DNA from: Ceratodon purpureus
Lineage: Eukaryota > Streptophyta > Bryopsida > Pseudoditrichales > Ditrichaceae
DNA: 64,000 bases
Direction of reading: 5' to 3'
Assembly (NCBI GenBank): GCA_014871385.1
Contig: CM026423.1
Location: 3,228,408-3,292,407, forward strand
Made by a program: the position numbers and the translations under genes. Shown piece after piece: positions 47,154 through 59,418 of the stretch. Every line of letters starts with the position of its first letter. Position 1 is the first letter of the stretch. Below the pieces are notes generated by a model. That model had not been told where the DNA came from and made no database searches. It saw only the letters and a list, made by a program, of their open reading frames with translations.

Positions 47154-50100
47154 GATACAACCTCTAAAACTCCTGTATCATGAATACAGAAACAAACTCC
47201 CGCACTCACTCACTCACTAGCTTCTCTCCCCGTAATTGTTCCAACAATCTCCAACTGGTCGATGATCTAGACACCTTAAACTCTGCAGCTAGATGTCTAG
47301 ATAACAAGAGAATGTGAACTCTACCGACCACCGCCAGTCGAGTAGATTGGCTCAGGAGTGATAACACTAGACGTGATAGGACAAGTGAGAAGACAAGTGA
47401 GGAGAGATCACAGCGAGGTGAGACTAGTCAAGTGGATCGATATCGATGATCGATGATCGATACATGTGCAGGAAGTCGGAAGCGGCGAGAGGGAAGAGGA
47501 TTGGATTGGAATGAGAATGAAGGTGAGGGAGGGAGGGGAATGAGGAGTGATGGAGAGATGGAGAGACGAGGGACGCTTTTAGAGTGTTCTGTTGCGCTTC
47601 CAGAGCAGCTGATTATAGTACTTGGCGAGTCTCCAAGGCGGCGGAGGCAGCGACGTCCTTAGAATACCATAACTTAAATCAAACTGCTCGCTCTGACTGC
47701 GTTGCCTTCGTTTTGATGCCGCCGCAGTGCCGCAGGGATGCACAGTACTCAGTGATGCAGTCTGTCTGTGCTCTGGACCATGTCCACAGTTGCTTGCTGC
47801 CTGGCATGATCTCCGGCGTGGAATTTCGTTTTTGTTTTCTTAAAATTCTTTTGTTTCTGAGATAATATAAGTTATTGCTCTCTTTCTCTAAGTTTTTATA
47901 TTGCGGTGTTGGAGAGCGTGGGTTTTATGACATAAATTACTTACTCGGAGAAAATTACTGTAGAGTGGAGTGGGTACTGTCATCCCAGTAACCTAGATAC
48001 TTCTATTTGCGGTCTTGTAAGGAAAATAATCTTAGGTGATTGACTTTAATGGAATGGGTTGTGTGATGGAAACAATCAAATCTGATTTACATTCGAAAAG
48101 ACCTGCCTGACGGAAAACCCCCCTGCGTACAGGTCTTCACCCGTTGCTGCTCCAAAAAATATTTTTAAAATAAATAAAATCTGATTTTCATTAATTGACA
48201 CTCTCTTTGTTCTCCTTCTTACTATTCAATTTGTTTTCTTTGAACCAAGTATATTTTATGATGAATCCTTTATTTTCTGAAGGCCCATGACCTTTTTCAA
48301 GGAAAAAAACATCATTGCTTTTGATGTGCCATAGGTATAAACTGAAGTGATAAATGAAAATCTCAACTGTACAATCTTGTAGTATATATGTTGTAAATGA
48401 CGTGGATCAAATTCGGATTCATTTGGCCATATATTGCAAGATTGTATTGTTTTATTCTTGAAATAGGATTCTAAAATATACCTATCAACACATTAGGTGA
48501 ATTTTTTTTTCAAAACTACTCATTGCAAATGAAAAAAAAATCAAACTTTGAAGTTGTTTGAAATCATTATATAAACACATTGGTACCAAAAAAACTCTTG
48601 AAAATTTTTGGTGTGCCCTAAACTGGCCTTGTCAAAACGTAGCCCAAAAAGTGACCTATTTGATCTGAAAACAAAAAGTATCGAAAACAGACACTCGCTC
48701 TTAAATGCTTAAACATTCATTACAACTTGGATTGAGATGAAAATACTACCATAATAACGAGACTTCAAGAGGAAACTATTCCAATAATGTTTATTGAGAA
48801 CGGACATTGGATGAAGGATTAACAAGCCCCCCAAGTTGTAGCCATCAAAATGCACAAAACCTGTCCAAAATTAAAACGCATGTTTTCAAATAATTCCCAA
48901 AAATTCACTACATTTTGGATTGATCTTGATTTTTTACTACACAAACTAGACATCATGAGGAGAGTTTTCTAGAATTTCAATCAAATCAAACAATGTATAC
49001 AAAAGTTGGAGTTCTTCAAAGGTGAAAGTACTTCAAAAATTGTCCAAACAAAAGACGTCGAGGCAGTTAGGGGTTAAATTTCTTGACATTTTTGTGAAAA
49101 TTTATCATAGAATTATCATTATTTGGGAAAAAATTACAATTAAAATAACAAAAAATAGAATCTTATTCAATACTACTAAAAAAGATATGTGAATTTTTCA
49201 AGAGAATTTTTTCACAACATAGATTGAAAGATCATAGGAATTATTTCTATTTTTGCCTCACAAGAGTAATCTGCTTTTTACTGATGATCTTGGTATGAAA
49301 ATTTTACACAATTGATGGTTTGTATCCTTGAAAATAAAAGATCTTTGTCATAAGGATTATAATCTTAGATGTAGGACAGTGTTGTAATGGATGGTGGTCC
49401 AAAGTATTCATAAAATTTATTGTATATTATAATATATACTATAAAGAAATAGTGTATATTTGTCCCTTTGTTCATGCGTTAGTCACAAACAAATTCCACA
49501 AAATACCTTGAATAAAACCTTATTTATGTGTCTTTTCAAAATATTCTCTATAGTTTTTATTCCTTGAATGGTTATTTGTTTATTTTTATATAAATTCTTC
49601 AATCATTTTCAATGCATTTTTTAACAAATCTTCTTATTACATGTTTTTATATATCTTCACACAATGCACATTATGAATGCATTCATAATTTCTTTCTAAA
49701 AATCGTGAAAATTAAATAACTTCTTGGAAATTTTACATATTTCTAGAATGTAAAATATAAACCTAACACTATTAGTCAAGTATCATCAAGTGAAGAAATA
49801 TATTGACAAATGTTATATATAATTATGTGTATGTTTTCACAAAATATACATTTTAATATGCATTGTTTTTTTCATTTTTTTAAAAAAATACAAAATTATT
49901 TATATCAAATAAAATAGAACTAAAATTTTATAATTATAGTATGATGTTAATAACTTGGAATACTTGATTACCTTATCTGTAGAAAAATACTTGAATAGAA
50001 TGAATGTACGAGTTTTTCTTAAGATGTTGTTTTATAATGGTTTATAGAAATGAGTTGCCCATTTGTTTCACATGATTCCAAATTCCAATGTGCGGATAGA

Positions 50101-50811
50101 AATTATTTAGTTTCAAAATAATACCTACTCATCAAAAATAAGGTAATAACTCAATTCTTAAACTACACAAACACTTGTGTAATTGCATATTTCACTTGAT
50201 TTTGAAACTCATACCATGGAAGAAAATTGTTGGACAAACTAATTTTTATTTTATAGAATTAAAGCTAAAAAGATTAATTGTATATAATGCAAATGAATTT
50301 TTTTAAAGCAATTTCAGTGCAAAATGTTAAGTATGTTACACGATAGACTTGAATAAATTATTTTTTAGTGCAACAAGATGTATTGCAAAGCGACCATCAT
50401 TGCTGTATTCAATGGCACCAGTTGTTAAGGCTGACGGAGCACATCAAAATGTACAATCATGGGTTTTGTGAAAGAAACTGCAAGTTTGTGCCAAAAACCT
50501 CGCGAAGCAATCAGAAGATGGTAAATTGAAACTAAACAGAGCCTGGTTGAAACAAGAAAAGTATGGCAAGTGCTTGCTGGGGTTTTTGAGATGATAATTG
50601 TTCTTATCTGTTACATTTAATGTGATTCAAATGTCTACTGTTAATATACATGAAGCCCATCAGTGGTTAAGTTAGTGGCTGCACCATAGCAATACAATAT
50701 GTAGCTGATAGTATGATAGTACACACTCACACCCCCATTTTGCATGACTTTTCATGTGGACTATGTTCAATGGGTACTAGATAGAACTACCTGTATATGT
50801 GCCTTTAATCC
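47154..50811. other. CYP78A 5' region, then AT-rich intergenic DNA
   Basis: The first ~600 bp upstream of the P450 is of mixed composition, with a CACT run near 47205-47217 and clustered ATCGAT near 47437-47460. From 48 to 50.8 kb the sequence is strongly AT-rich and non-coding. Confidence 0.4.
49061..49077. mobile_element. Lone piggyBac-type right end
   Basis: AGGCAGTTAGGGG followed by TTAA (49074-49077) resembles the subfamily A right end (GGCATTTAGGGG-TTAA). I found no left partner within about 1 kb upstream, so this is a truncated element or a chance match. Confidence 0.4.
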
Positions 50812-50815
50812 TTAA

Positions 50816-51658
50816 CCCCTAAAGGAAGGAGGGGTTTTTCCACAGTTTTTCAGTACCTACCGTGCCATTCTTGTATCTTCCAAAGTGAGACAAATTTGAG
50901 AATCACCATAAGCAATTTATCTGTAAGATCTTTGAAAATAGTGGGTTACCAAAATCTGTACAAAATTTTGGGTTTAGAGAAGCATCGGATTGGGAGATAA
51001 TAACGTGTGAAGTTTGGAACATTAGTGAATTTCTGAAATACTAACAGTGAGTTTCCGAGTTTGACTAAAAAATTGCTACTTCAAAAATTTATAAAAACTT
51101 GGCAACTAAAAGCTAATTCTCTTTTCTAATATGTTAGGAACATGCATAGTTTTTTTAAGATTTTTTCCAAATTACCTATTTGGAGAAAATGTGTTTGACA
51201 TAAGTGTCACTCTGAATTTTATTTTTTTCAACATGGCATTTTTTGGCAAGTTTTAACTTAGGGTTTCTGATAAATCCAAAACAATGAAGTTATAAAGTAG
51301 TGGTCATACAAGCATTCCCCAAAAAAAAATGCTAAAAAAAAAAAAATCCCTCAAATAGAGTTCTTCATTTCAATGCACAATGTGCTCAAAGTGCAGTTAA
51401 AACATTTTCAGTGTAGAAACACTAACTTCACTATAGAAACACTAACTTCATCGTAGAAACATAGGATCGACTCATGTTCTTTCTTTTTTCTAAAATCAGG
51501 GTTTCACTTTTTCACTCAAATTTTAGCGTATTATTATTGCCAACTTGATTCTAAAGAGGTTAGGAACATAAAACACTCAAATCCGACCCTTCTAGGGCAT
51601 TTTATTGGGTTTTCAATTTCTGGCGCAACCCAAAAGTGGTTGCTTCGTCCTTTAGGGG
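50816..51658. mobile_element. Non-autonomous piggyBac-like MITE (subfamily B), 843 bp
   Basis: Left TTAA at 50812-50815 then CCCCTAAAGGAAGG; right end CGTCCTTTAGGGG followed by TTAT instead of TTAA (51659-51662), a one-base change in the target duplication. The terminal repeats match for CCCCTAAAGGA. The interior is AT-rich and non-coding. Confidence 0.75.
51407..51466. repeat. 20-bp tandem repeat, three units
   Basis: Units start at 51407, 51427 and 51447 with the pattern TTCANYRTAGAAACACTAAC; the third decays at its end. It lies inside the MITE at 50816-51658. Confidence 0.85.
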
Positions 51659-53072
51659 TTATGTGTGTACAATAAAGATCCATGGGTACAATAAATATGT
51701 GGTAATATATTTGGCATTTGCTACCAACAAGAAGCTCTAAATTGGGGTTTCAATGGCTCGTAAGAACTACAACAAAAATATGTTATGATGTTTAGGGGTT
51801 TGTAGTATGTGTTAATGGACTAACTATTGTAAAACACATAGTTGGTACATTGTATAGATTTTGTAAAACATAAGTTTAGGTTTTGATGATTAATATTAAA
51901 CCGGTAATTGTTGCAGCGTCCAAGTCATAGAGGTTTGACCATGAAGATCCAATTTTCCTTCATGGCCTGTCTCATTGCAATGAAATATGTTGGATTTGAT
52001 TCTAATTTAACCCCTAAACTCCCAGGCGACCGAAATGTGGTCGCGGCCTATTTTGGGCAGTCAATTGTGAATTCACATTTAGTGGTAAAATCTCCAAATT
52101 TTGTGTGTCAATCTGATTTTTTGAGAGGAATCGCGTGATGTAATTTTTTTTGGAAAATTATTTATGTAGTAAAAGATATAGACCCAAACAGGTAAAAAAT
52201 CTCAACGTGGGCAGGCAGGGACCAATGGGGGAGCTTCTGCATTTCTGCCCTTGTGAAAATTCAAGTGACCAGCTGAAATGGGGCATGGAGAAGGGCAGCT
52301 TGTGCTTTTGTCAGAATAGTGGGTTCCATTGCCAAATAATGGGATGACATCATCCCTCACATCTCATTGGTGCAAAAAACGGTTTAGGAGGTCATGCAAG
52401 GTCATGTTTCATAGTGCTATGACAATGGCCAGTGGACAGAGCTGTGAGTGACAACAAGAGCACCTAAACTTGCAAAATCTGAGCTGTGCAAACACACAAA
52501 TTGCAGTAAAATCCAAATAGCCACAGCCTACTTAGCAACTAGATTGACAGGTGCAGTCCAAAAAAACAAGAGACAATAATGAAAGACGGCCACAAGGCTT
52601 GGATTAGTCTCAAAATGGTGGCTGCAAATCAAATTCCAAGACAAGGAGTACAAATTTGTAGAAAAAGGACCAGAGGCTCATCAATTACAGCCAACACGGG
52701 ACCATGTTGCAGCCACCAAAATACTAATGACCTGCATCTACACCAACGAAAAAATCTGCCTCAACAAGTCTATACCGAAAACTGGAATGAAATAAGGGGG
52801 GAAGCAGGCACAACAGAGACGGGAGGAATCAGTCACACTGAGAGGGGGCTTGCAGTAAGTGAGAGTACATGCAAGGGCGTAGAACCAACAAGGGGGTTCA
52901 GAGATCATGAGGGGCTCGGTAAGGAGGCTGCGGTAGTTTTAGGACCAAGGAGTGGAAGAAAGGGCGAGGACCAGGGGATCGGAACTTACGCTGCGCTGTT
53001 AGTAATCAGGGGAAGGGTCGAAGCAAGGGTCGATACCAGGGGGCGACGTTGCGACAGTCTGTCAACACAGAC

Positions 53073-55988
53073 ATGGCATCAGCACCTGCGGAGGGCGGAA
53101 TGCGAGAGGCAGTCGGCGACTGCTGGGAGGGTGACGCGCCGTCGGGGAGGCCGGGGGCGTCGACTGCGACAGGAAGCTCGTCGCGGGGGAGGGGGAGAAG
53201 GGGTCGGGGGGGTGCATCAGGCCGAGGACGGGGCAGACCCGCTGCTCACGTCGATGTGGGGGAGACTGCAGCTGCTCCCCAGACTGCAGCTGGTCGTGAG
53301 AGAGGGCGGGGGGGCCGACGCGGCACTGGCACAAGGAGGGGAAGACGCCCATTGAGCACACCACCTCCTACAACAGAAACAGCCCCAGAAGAACCGGTAA
53401 GTTATTTCACCAACCCACAAGAGCACATGGGAGAGGAAATCTATATAGAGGACTATGAGGAGGGGGGGATAGGAGAACCGATGACTGATTTCATGGAAAG
53501 CCAAGAGGAGCAACTAAATCTAGCAAGAGAGAGCAGTTGCGATGAAGACAGTGAAGACTCTTTTGATGAAGGAATGTATTCAGAGGCACATGAGATGGGG
53601 TTAGAAGAGATCTTACCTTGGCCTCCAGAGCTTTTATTTTGTCCACAAAAAAAAAACAAGAGAAAGAGAGATGTGGAGAACTATGTGGAGGGGCAAGGAA
53701 GAGTGGGAGAGCCTGGAGCAAGGGCGGGGGAAGAGAGGAGCGGCATAGGCGATGAACTGAGAGCTGCCGGGGAGAGCTCCGCGATGGGAGAGAGAGGCAC
53801 GACTGCGGGAGAGCGCCGAGAGAGGTCGCATGCAGTGGATGGGGGAGAAGACCCCGAGCCCGCCAACGGTCTGCCGAAGGGGTGGACAGGGACGCAGGCA
53901 GAGCCCGGGAACGGGGAAAGGGGCGGGGGGACTCGGCCCGTGCTTGTCCCCGCCAACGAGGCTACGGATGTGAGGACGGGGGCGGGGCTTCAGAGCCCCC
54001 ATGGACGCCCGGGTCCCGGCACTGAGGCCAGGCAAGAGGCCGGGGCCGGCTTGGGGGATGACGGGTTGCTTGAAGAGAGCGGGGCCCGGTTTCAGCCCCA
54101 ACGGGAGTTCCCAACCCCTGGCTCAGAGCATGGGGCCGACTCTGATTTCGAAGTTGCTGGTAGGGGGGGGACGCCTTCGAGAGAGAGGGGCACAGTGCCT
54201 GATATTCAGACAGTTATGGGGACTGGGGGTTCACAGAGAGGTCCACATATTGCACCACTCAATCAGGGTCAGCAAAGAAGGCAAAACCGAAGGTATAGTC
54301 CAATTAGAAGGCCTATTATAGCACCAGAATTGAGTGATGCCACTGACTCTGATGAATCTACTGGGGATGAATTTGATGTTGCAATTGATGGTGAAGGCCT
54401 CGATCCTACAAGTGTCAAATATCGGTACCGGGATTCAACATGGGGCACTTCAAATCACACTTATGAACCGCATCGCATTCAGTGTTGTATGAGAAGTGGG
54501 GCTAAAAAAGATTGGAGGAGAATGCCGTCTTTTATGACATTATTTCATATGTTTTGGCCGTTGTCTTTGTTGAGGACTATTGTCGGGGAGACAAACCGTT
54601 ATGCCACAGAGGTGGATGGAAATGGGATTTCTCGTGGAGGGGATAATTGGGAGCCGCTAACCGTGGCTGGGTTGAAAGTATTTATGGCAGTGATTTTGTA
54701 TATGGGTATGAAAAGGCAACCAAATGTACGAAGTTACTGGATGATGAAACCGTCATTTTTCCATTGCCCAACTATTAGCAACCTCATGTCTAGGAGGAGG
54801 TTTGAATTATTGACAAAGTGTTTACATCTCACAAACCCGACATCGTACATTGATGATCCTCTTTTACCAGGTTATGATAAAATGCGGCAAGTGAGACCCG
54901 TTATGGACATTGTGAGGTTGAATTTCATGAGGGCATGGCAGTTGGGGCCATTTCTCACAATAGATGAAATGATGATTCGGTATAAAGGTAGTTATTGCCC
55001 TGCCCGACAATACATGCCTAAGAAACCTCAGAAATGGGGTATCAAGGTGTGGTGCTTAGCAGATTCTATATCAAAATTTGTATATAATTTTGATATCTAT
55101 TGTGGGAAAAATAGAGATGCAACTAGGAACAATGATGGAGATGTAGAGCCCGTACGCTTACCTCGGGGAGAATCAAGACTTGCCCATGATGTTGTCATGA
55201 AATTGATGGAAGGAAACCATGGGAAGGGTCATTGTGTAGTTATGGACAATTACTTCACTAGTATTGGCTTATTTGAAGAGTTGGCTAATTTGGGGACTTA
55301 TGCAACCGGTACAGTACGAGTCAATCGAGTTGGTTTGCCTCTTGCTTTCAAGAATGTGAAGGACTTCAACAAATTGCCACAAGGGTCACTGGCATGGAGG
55401 ATGCATGAATCACGGGGAATTGCAAGTGTCATTTGGAAGGACAAGAAGGCCGTAGTTCTTTTATCCACCCATGCTTTACCCATAGAGTATCCTTGCATGC
55501 CCATCACAACCGTTCCACGAAGAAATGGCGCAATCAGAGAGAATGTGCCATCGAGTCCTATTCATCATGAGTACACTACTTTTATGAGAGGGGTTGATGT
55601 GGCAGATCAACTACGTGCATCATATACGTGCCAAACTCGTTCGCACAAGTGGTGGCATAGACCATTTTTTTTCCTTCTGGACCAAACAATTGTCAACATG
55701 TATATCTACTATTTGGCAATTTTGGGGCAAGGGCGGATTAGAAGAGCACGTATGACACACCTCCAGTTCAAGACAAATTTCTGTGAAGCTCTCACATGCA
55801 ACTGGCCTCGTAGAAGAGAAGATGAGCCTATGCGCGGTGCTGCAATCCATGTTCCTAAGTGGACTAATTTGCGCCGAATTTGTGTGGTGTGCACCACAAA
55901 GAGGTGTAATTATTATTGTGAACGATGTGAGAACAAATATATGTGCCTGAACAAAGGATGCTTTGAGAATTATCACACTCGAGGTTGA
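53073..55988 (+). CDS. piggyBac-type transposase
   Basis: DDD transposase of the DDE_Tnp_1_7 type, which cuts and pastes at TTAA. The frame is open from 53049; the first ATG is 53073, giving 971 residues. Residues ~1-430 are low-complexity Arg/Gly/Glu-rich, without a known fold. The transposase core begins near 465 (FMTLFHMFWPLSLL). Catalytic aspartates by alignment to Trichoplusia piggyBac: D631 in TIDEMMIRYKG, D725 in VVMDNYFTS, D842 and D845 in GVDVADQL. Other family motifs: YMPKKPQKWGIKVW and SHKWWHRPFFFLLD. The C-terminus (about 935-970) is a Cys/His finger, CVVCTTKRC, YYCERC, CLNKGCFENYH, like that of other piggyBac transposases. The core is intact with no stop. A GTAAGT at 53397 could act as a donor, so the GC-rich head may be spliced. 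The usual family length is about 550-650, so the head is extra. Confidence 0.9.
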   Translation: MASAPAEGGMREAVGDCWEGDAPSGRPGASTATGSSSRGRGRRGRGGASGRGRGRPAAHVDVGETAAAPQTAAGRERGRGGRRGTGTRRGRRPLSTPPPTTETAPEEPVSYFTNPQEHMGEEIYIEDYEEGGIGEPMTDFMESQEEQLNLARESSCDEDSEDSFDEGMYSEAHEMGLEEILPWPPELLFCPQKKNKRKRDVENYVEGQGRVGEPGARAGEERSGIGDELRAAGESSAMGERGTTAGERRERSHAVDGGEDPEPANGLPKGWTGTQAEPGNGERGGGTRPVLVPANEATDVRTGAGLQSPHGRPGPGTEARQEAGAGLGDDGLLEESGARFQPQREFPTPGSEHGADSDFEVAGRGGTPSRERGTVPDIQTVMGTGGSQRGPHIAPLNQGQQRRQNRRYSPIRRPIIAPELSDATDSDESTGDEFDVAIDGEGLDPTSVKYRYRDSTWGTSNHTYEPHRIQCCMRSGAKKDWRRMPSFMTLFHMFWPLSLLRTIVGETNRYATEVDGNGISRGGDNWEPLTVAGLKVFMAVILYMGMKRQPNVRSYWMMKPSFFHCPTISNLMSRRRFELLTKCLHLTNPTSYIDDPLLPGYDKMRQVRPVMDIVRLNFMRAWQLGPFLTIDEMMIRYKGSYCPARQYMPKKPQKWGIKVWCLADSISKFVYNFDIYCGKNRDATRNNDGDVEPVRLPRGESRLAHDVVMKLMEGNHGKGHCVVMDNYFTSIGLFEELANLGTYATGTVRVNRVGLPLAFKNVKDFNKLPQGSLAWRMHESRGIASVIWKDKKAVVLLSTHALPIEYPCMPITTVPRRNGAIRENVPSSPIHHEYTTFMRGVDVADQLRASYTCQTRSHKWWHRPFFFLLDQTIVNMYIYYLAILGQGRIRRARMTHLQFKTNFCEALTCNWPRRREDEPMRGAAIHVPKWTNLRRICVVCTTKRCNYYCERCENKYMCLNKGCFENYHTRG

Positions 55989-56879
55989 AAAAAGGTTTGT
56001 TTTCTACACTTGAAACATGTATTTATTTTTTTGCTCAAACTTGAAATGGTTGTGGTCCATGTTAGAACTTAGTACTTCTTCTTTATTTCTCAACTCCTTT
56101 ACTCTTCATAAATTTATATTTATATTTTTAAAATTTTCCCTTGCTTGAGAGAAATCATTTTCCTTTATGTTGTCCTTACATTTGAGGTTTTGTACCCTAA
56201 TTTTTTCTGACATTGTAAGTGTCATTTCTTTCTTTCTTATCGTTACACTCGAAGTTCTATTTTCTAGTGTTTATTCATAACATTACAAATTTTATAACCT
56301 CATTTTTTTTGGACATTGGCACTTCTATCTCATATTGTTTTTTTCCCTACATCCAAAATTCTATTTACCTCTTTTTTTTTGGACAATACAATTTTTTTTA
56401 CTACATTTGGACTTTTATTTCATTTGGTCTTTTATTACATTTGGATTTATTTTCCCTACCTTTTCAAATTACATTTGGACTTTCATTTGCGTCATTTTCT
56501 TTTTACATTAGAACTCTAATTTCCTTTCCTTTTGGCTTACAACAACAATTTCCTTTTCTTTTTACTCAAACATTAGAATTCATATTTATCTTCTTTATTA
56601 CAGTATAACATCTTACGTTGATCTGATTTTCCTACAATATAAATCTTCTTTCCCTAAATTTTCCTTACATTCAAACTATCATTTCTTGATTTATCCCCTC
56701 ATTTCTTTTTAAGATTTTTTAATTTCTTTTTAATTCTTTTTGAAGACTTTCTGTTCTCAGTTCATTATTTAGTTTCTCTAAATTTTATTTTTTATTTTCC
56801 TATGTTTCCGGTCATCGGAGCCTGATTTTTTATTTTATTTTATTTTTTTTTTTCATACCAGATCATATGTCTTTGACAG

Positions 56880-57265
56880 TGACCAAAGGGAAACCAGTGA
56901 GCAATCTCCATAACAAGGACTTAAGCCACCAAGGGGGTGGGGAATGGAGCCACAACTTAGGCCGGGGTCCAATAGGGGAGCAAGAACGCAGAAAGGGCAA
57001 GGGGATGCTGGCGGCCCCAAGGCTGCGACAGAGCCTGATCCCGGGCGGAGGGCGGGCGGGTGGGTCTCCCCCGCAGCGGCGACCACGGGCAACGTTGCCC
57101 GGTGCTGCTGGAGGGCGGGGCCGGGGCCAGTCACGCAGGGGGCGGGGATAGAGTGCATCGCGGGGGGCGGGAGGAGAACGAGAGGCAGGACGGGGGCAGG
57201 GGGGGGGAACGGGAGGAACGATGGGTGCGGGGGGGGCGGGGGGGGGGGGGGTAGGAAGGGGCAGG
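56880..57265. other. G-rich block inside the piggyBac 3' non-coding part
   Basis: An abrupt GC-rich island in T-rich DNA, ending in long G runs near 57227-57251 that could form G-quadruplexes. Its composition resembles the transposase head-coding region (53.1-54.1 kb), but I could not align them. Overlapping frames on both strands look like composition artefacts. Confidence 0.4.
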
Positions 57266-58047
57266 AGCTGATTCAAAATTGAATCTAGGCAGATGGGATC
57301 CCATGACCTCGGACAGGCTGTCCTATCCAACTGCCAAGGCGATGGTTCACCCACTTTCTGCACCCTTTCCCAACATACACCCGCTGCCCACCTCTTTTTC
57401 TCAACTTCTTTACTCTCTAAGCTATCAGTTTTGATCTTGTCTTTAGTTTTTACTTTTTTAAATTTTTTTTTTTTCCTATATTCATAACATCGTAAAATGA
57501 TTACCTTGACCGTTGGGATTGACAAAATTTTCATTTCTATTGTCTCAATGAAGTGCTTGAAAAATCACAGTGTATGTGTGTGTTGTTTGACCCCCTCCCA
57601 AATATGCATTTTTTTGAAAATGCTACACATATTATTTCACGCTCATATTTGGTACATATACCACCTACCTCATGCTTTCAAACAATTTTGACTTGTCGAA
57701 GTCCAAAAACTTCAAAATGTTTGCATTTAGTTCAAAAAACGGTCACATTCTTCACTGGGCAGGGTCCAAAAAAAAAAATCAGCCCAATTCATACGTTATA
57801 ATCTTTTTATTGAAGAAGAATCAACGGTCAAAAATTGGTGACATCATGCATGGTGGAGTTAGTTATGAGATCATACGGTCAAAACCTACAAATTATTCGT
57901 CAAACATCCACCGGAGGTTAAATTATAGGAAGGGGTCTAAAATCACAGTTTTATGGTTCCAAATGTCTTGGGCATTTAGGGGTTAAGTCCACATTTTGCA
58001 CTAAAAATCTTAGTGTAGTTCTGGATTGCAAGCATTTTAGTGGAACT

Positions 58048-58100
58048 AGTCTCTTCTTCTTTTTTTTTTTCTTTTTTTTTTCTTTTTTTTTTCTTTTTGG
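58048..58100. repeat. Poly-T/C tract
   Basis: T runs of 9-10 broken by single C residues, followed by a short G run. Probably a simple repeat. Confidence 0.85.
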
Positions 58101-58519
58101 AGGGGGGGCACAAATGTAGAATTGATATGATTTTTAACCAATAAAATCACTGCAAAAATAATATAGAATAATAATTCAACCATTAAATGCCTACAACTGA
58201 TATTTGGATTTTTTCTAATATTGAAAGAATATGATCTTTTAATAAAGGAGTATTCAAGAGTCCAAATTCACTTTTACTCATCTCTAATATACAATGAGAT
58301 TGTACAAATGAGATTTTTATATGCCCCTTTTGTTTTACACATATGACACTTTAAAAACAATGGTGTGTTTTGGTTCAGAAAAGCTGGAGTTTTCAAGGAT
58401 TAAACATAAAAGCAAAAATCATAGAGGATAAGTAGATTTTCATCTTTGCATGTACAAGTTGGATATTTTTGTCCACGATATAGGAATTGTTAGCAAAATT
58501 AAATGGAATTTCAAATTAA

Positions 58520-59418
58520 CTCCTAAATTCCTAGGCAAGCAAAATGTGGTCGCTAGCTATTGTGGGCAAGGTTCCATAGTGTCAAAAATAGTTTTCAAGT
58601 TTTAATATTTAGTGTGTGAATTTTCGAGGTCATTATGTACATTCCAAGCTTTTTTTCATAAGATTTGGTTCTGTAATGCAAAAGTTATGAATGGTTGACG
58701 GTTTTGAATCTCAATGCAGGTAACCAAAAAAACATTCAAATATGCTTTTAAAAACAATTAGAAATATCATCATTTTGTAAAGATTCATGTTTGAATAAAA
58801 AGCTTTGATTTAGTCTATTCCAACAGTTAAGGTAAAAGATATGCCAAGTCATGTTATGCGGGCAGTTTGGTCAAGAAACTTTAACAGCTCATTTTGAATT
58901 CAATTTTGACAATTTTTCAAAAATTAAAAAAAATAAAATTTTGGTTATGTATCACATCATTTTTACTGTTGAAAATGACATCATCCACTTATATGTAAAC
59001 TTAAATAGCAATTTAGTTTTTCTTTTTATTCTACATCTTATTTTGATTTAGATATCTTTTGAAAATGAAAATCTAAGTTTTTCCTTTTGATATTATTTTT
59101 GTAGATTCTCAAGTTATTTTTCAAGAAAATATAGAGATTCCCATTCCAAAATTTTTAATATAATTTTATGAAGATTCATTGAAGGTGAGATATCAACTTT
59201 TTGAAGAGTTGAAAAGAAATTGTTTTCAAACTTAAATCAGTACGATTTTGCAATTGATTTTGTTTTTTACCTCTGAAAATTTGGAAAAGAATGTTCCAAT
59301 AAGTTAGCTATAGGATCCTACGTTTGAAATTGCAAAACAATGTCAAAATACTAATTCGCTTCAAAAGGGAGTGTTGAAAGGCAATTTTTGATGTGAATTC
59401 ATTGTTGGCATATGGGGG
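58520..59418. mobile_element. Non-autonomous piggyBac MITE (subfamily A), 899 bp
   Basis: TTAA at 58516-58519 and 59419-59422. Similarity to the coding element's left end runs for about 50 bp: CTCCTAAATTCCTAGG, then AAATGTGGTCGC and TGGGCA in the same order and spacing. The right end (reverse complement CCCCCATATGCC) matches the coding element's right end. AT-rich and non-coding; likely mobilised by the same transposase family. Confidence 0.87.

Larger units (their letters stand above)
52011..57982 (+). mobile_element. Coding piggyBac element, structurally complete
   Basis: TTAA on both sides (52007-52010 and 57983-57986). The left end CCCCTAAACTCCCAGGCGACC and right end (reverse complement) CCCCTAAATGCCCAAG match at 8 of 8 then about 12 of 15 positions, as short, slightly asymmetric piggyBac termini do. 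The 5972-bp body has a single large transposase gene (53073-55988), about 1 kb of 5' and 2 kb of 3' non-coding DNA. The left subterminal stretch has an inverted repeat GCGACC...GGTCGC (52027-52045). Ends, target site and coding frame all look whole, so recent activity is possible. This is larger than the usual 2-3 kb insect elements. Confidence 0.88.

Noticed and set aside
51791-51803. TTTAGGGGTTTG as another piggyBac right end
   Set aside because: Followed by TTTG rather than TTAA, and no left partner is visible.
56219-56608. 129-codon Phe-rich frame downstream of the transposase
   Set aside because: Translation of a T-rich, loosely repetitive tract; no domain.
56863-57534. 223-codon minus-strand frame in the G-rich block
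   Set aside because: Pro/Arg-rich product of G/C runs; overlapping frames on the other strand are equally long.
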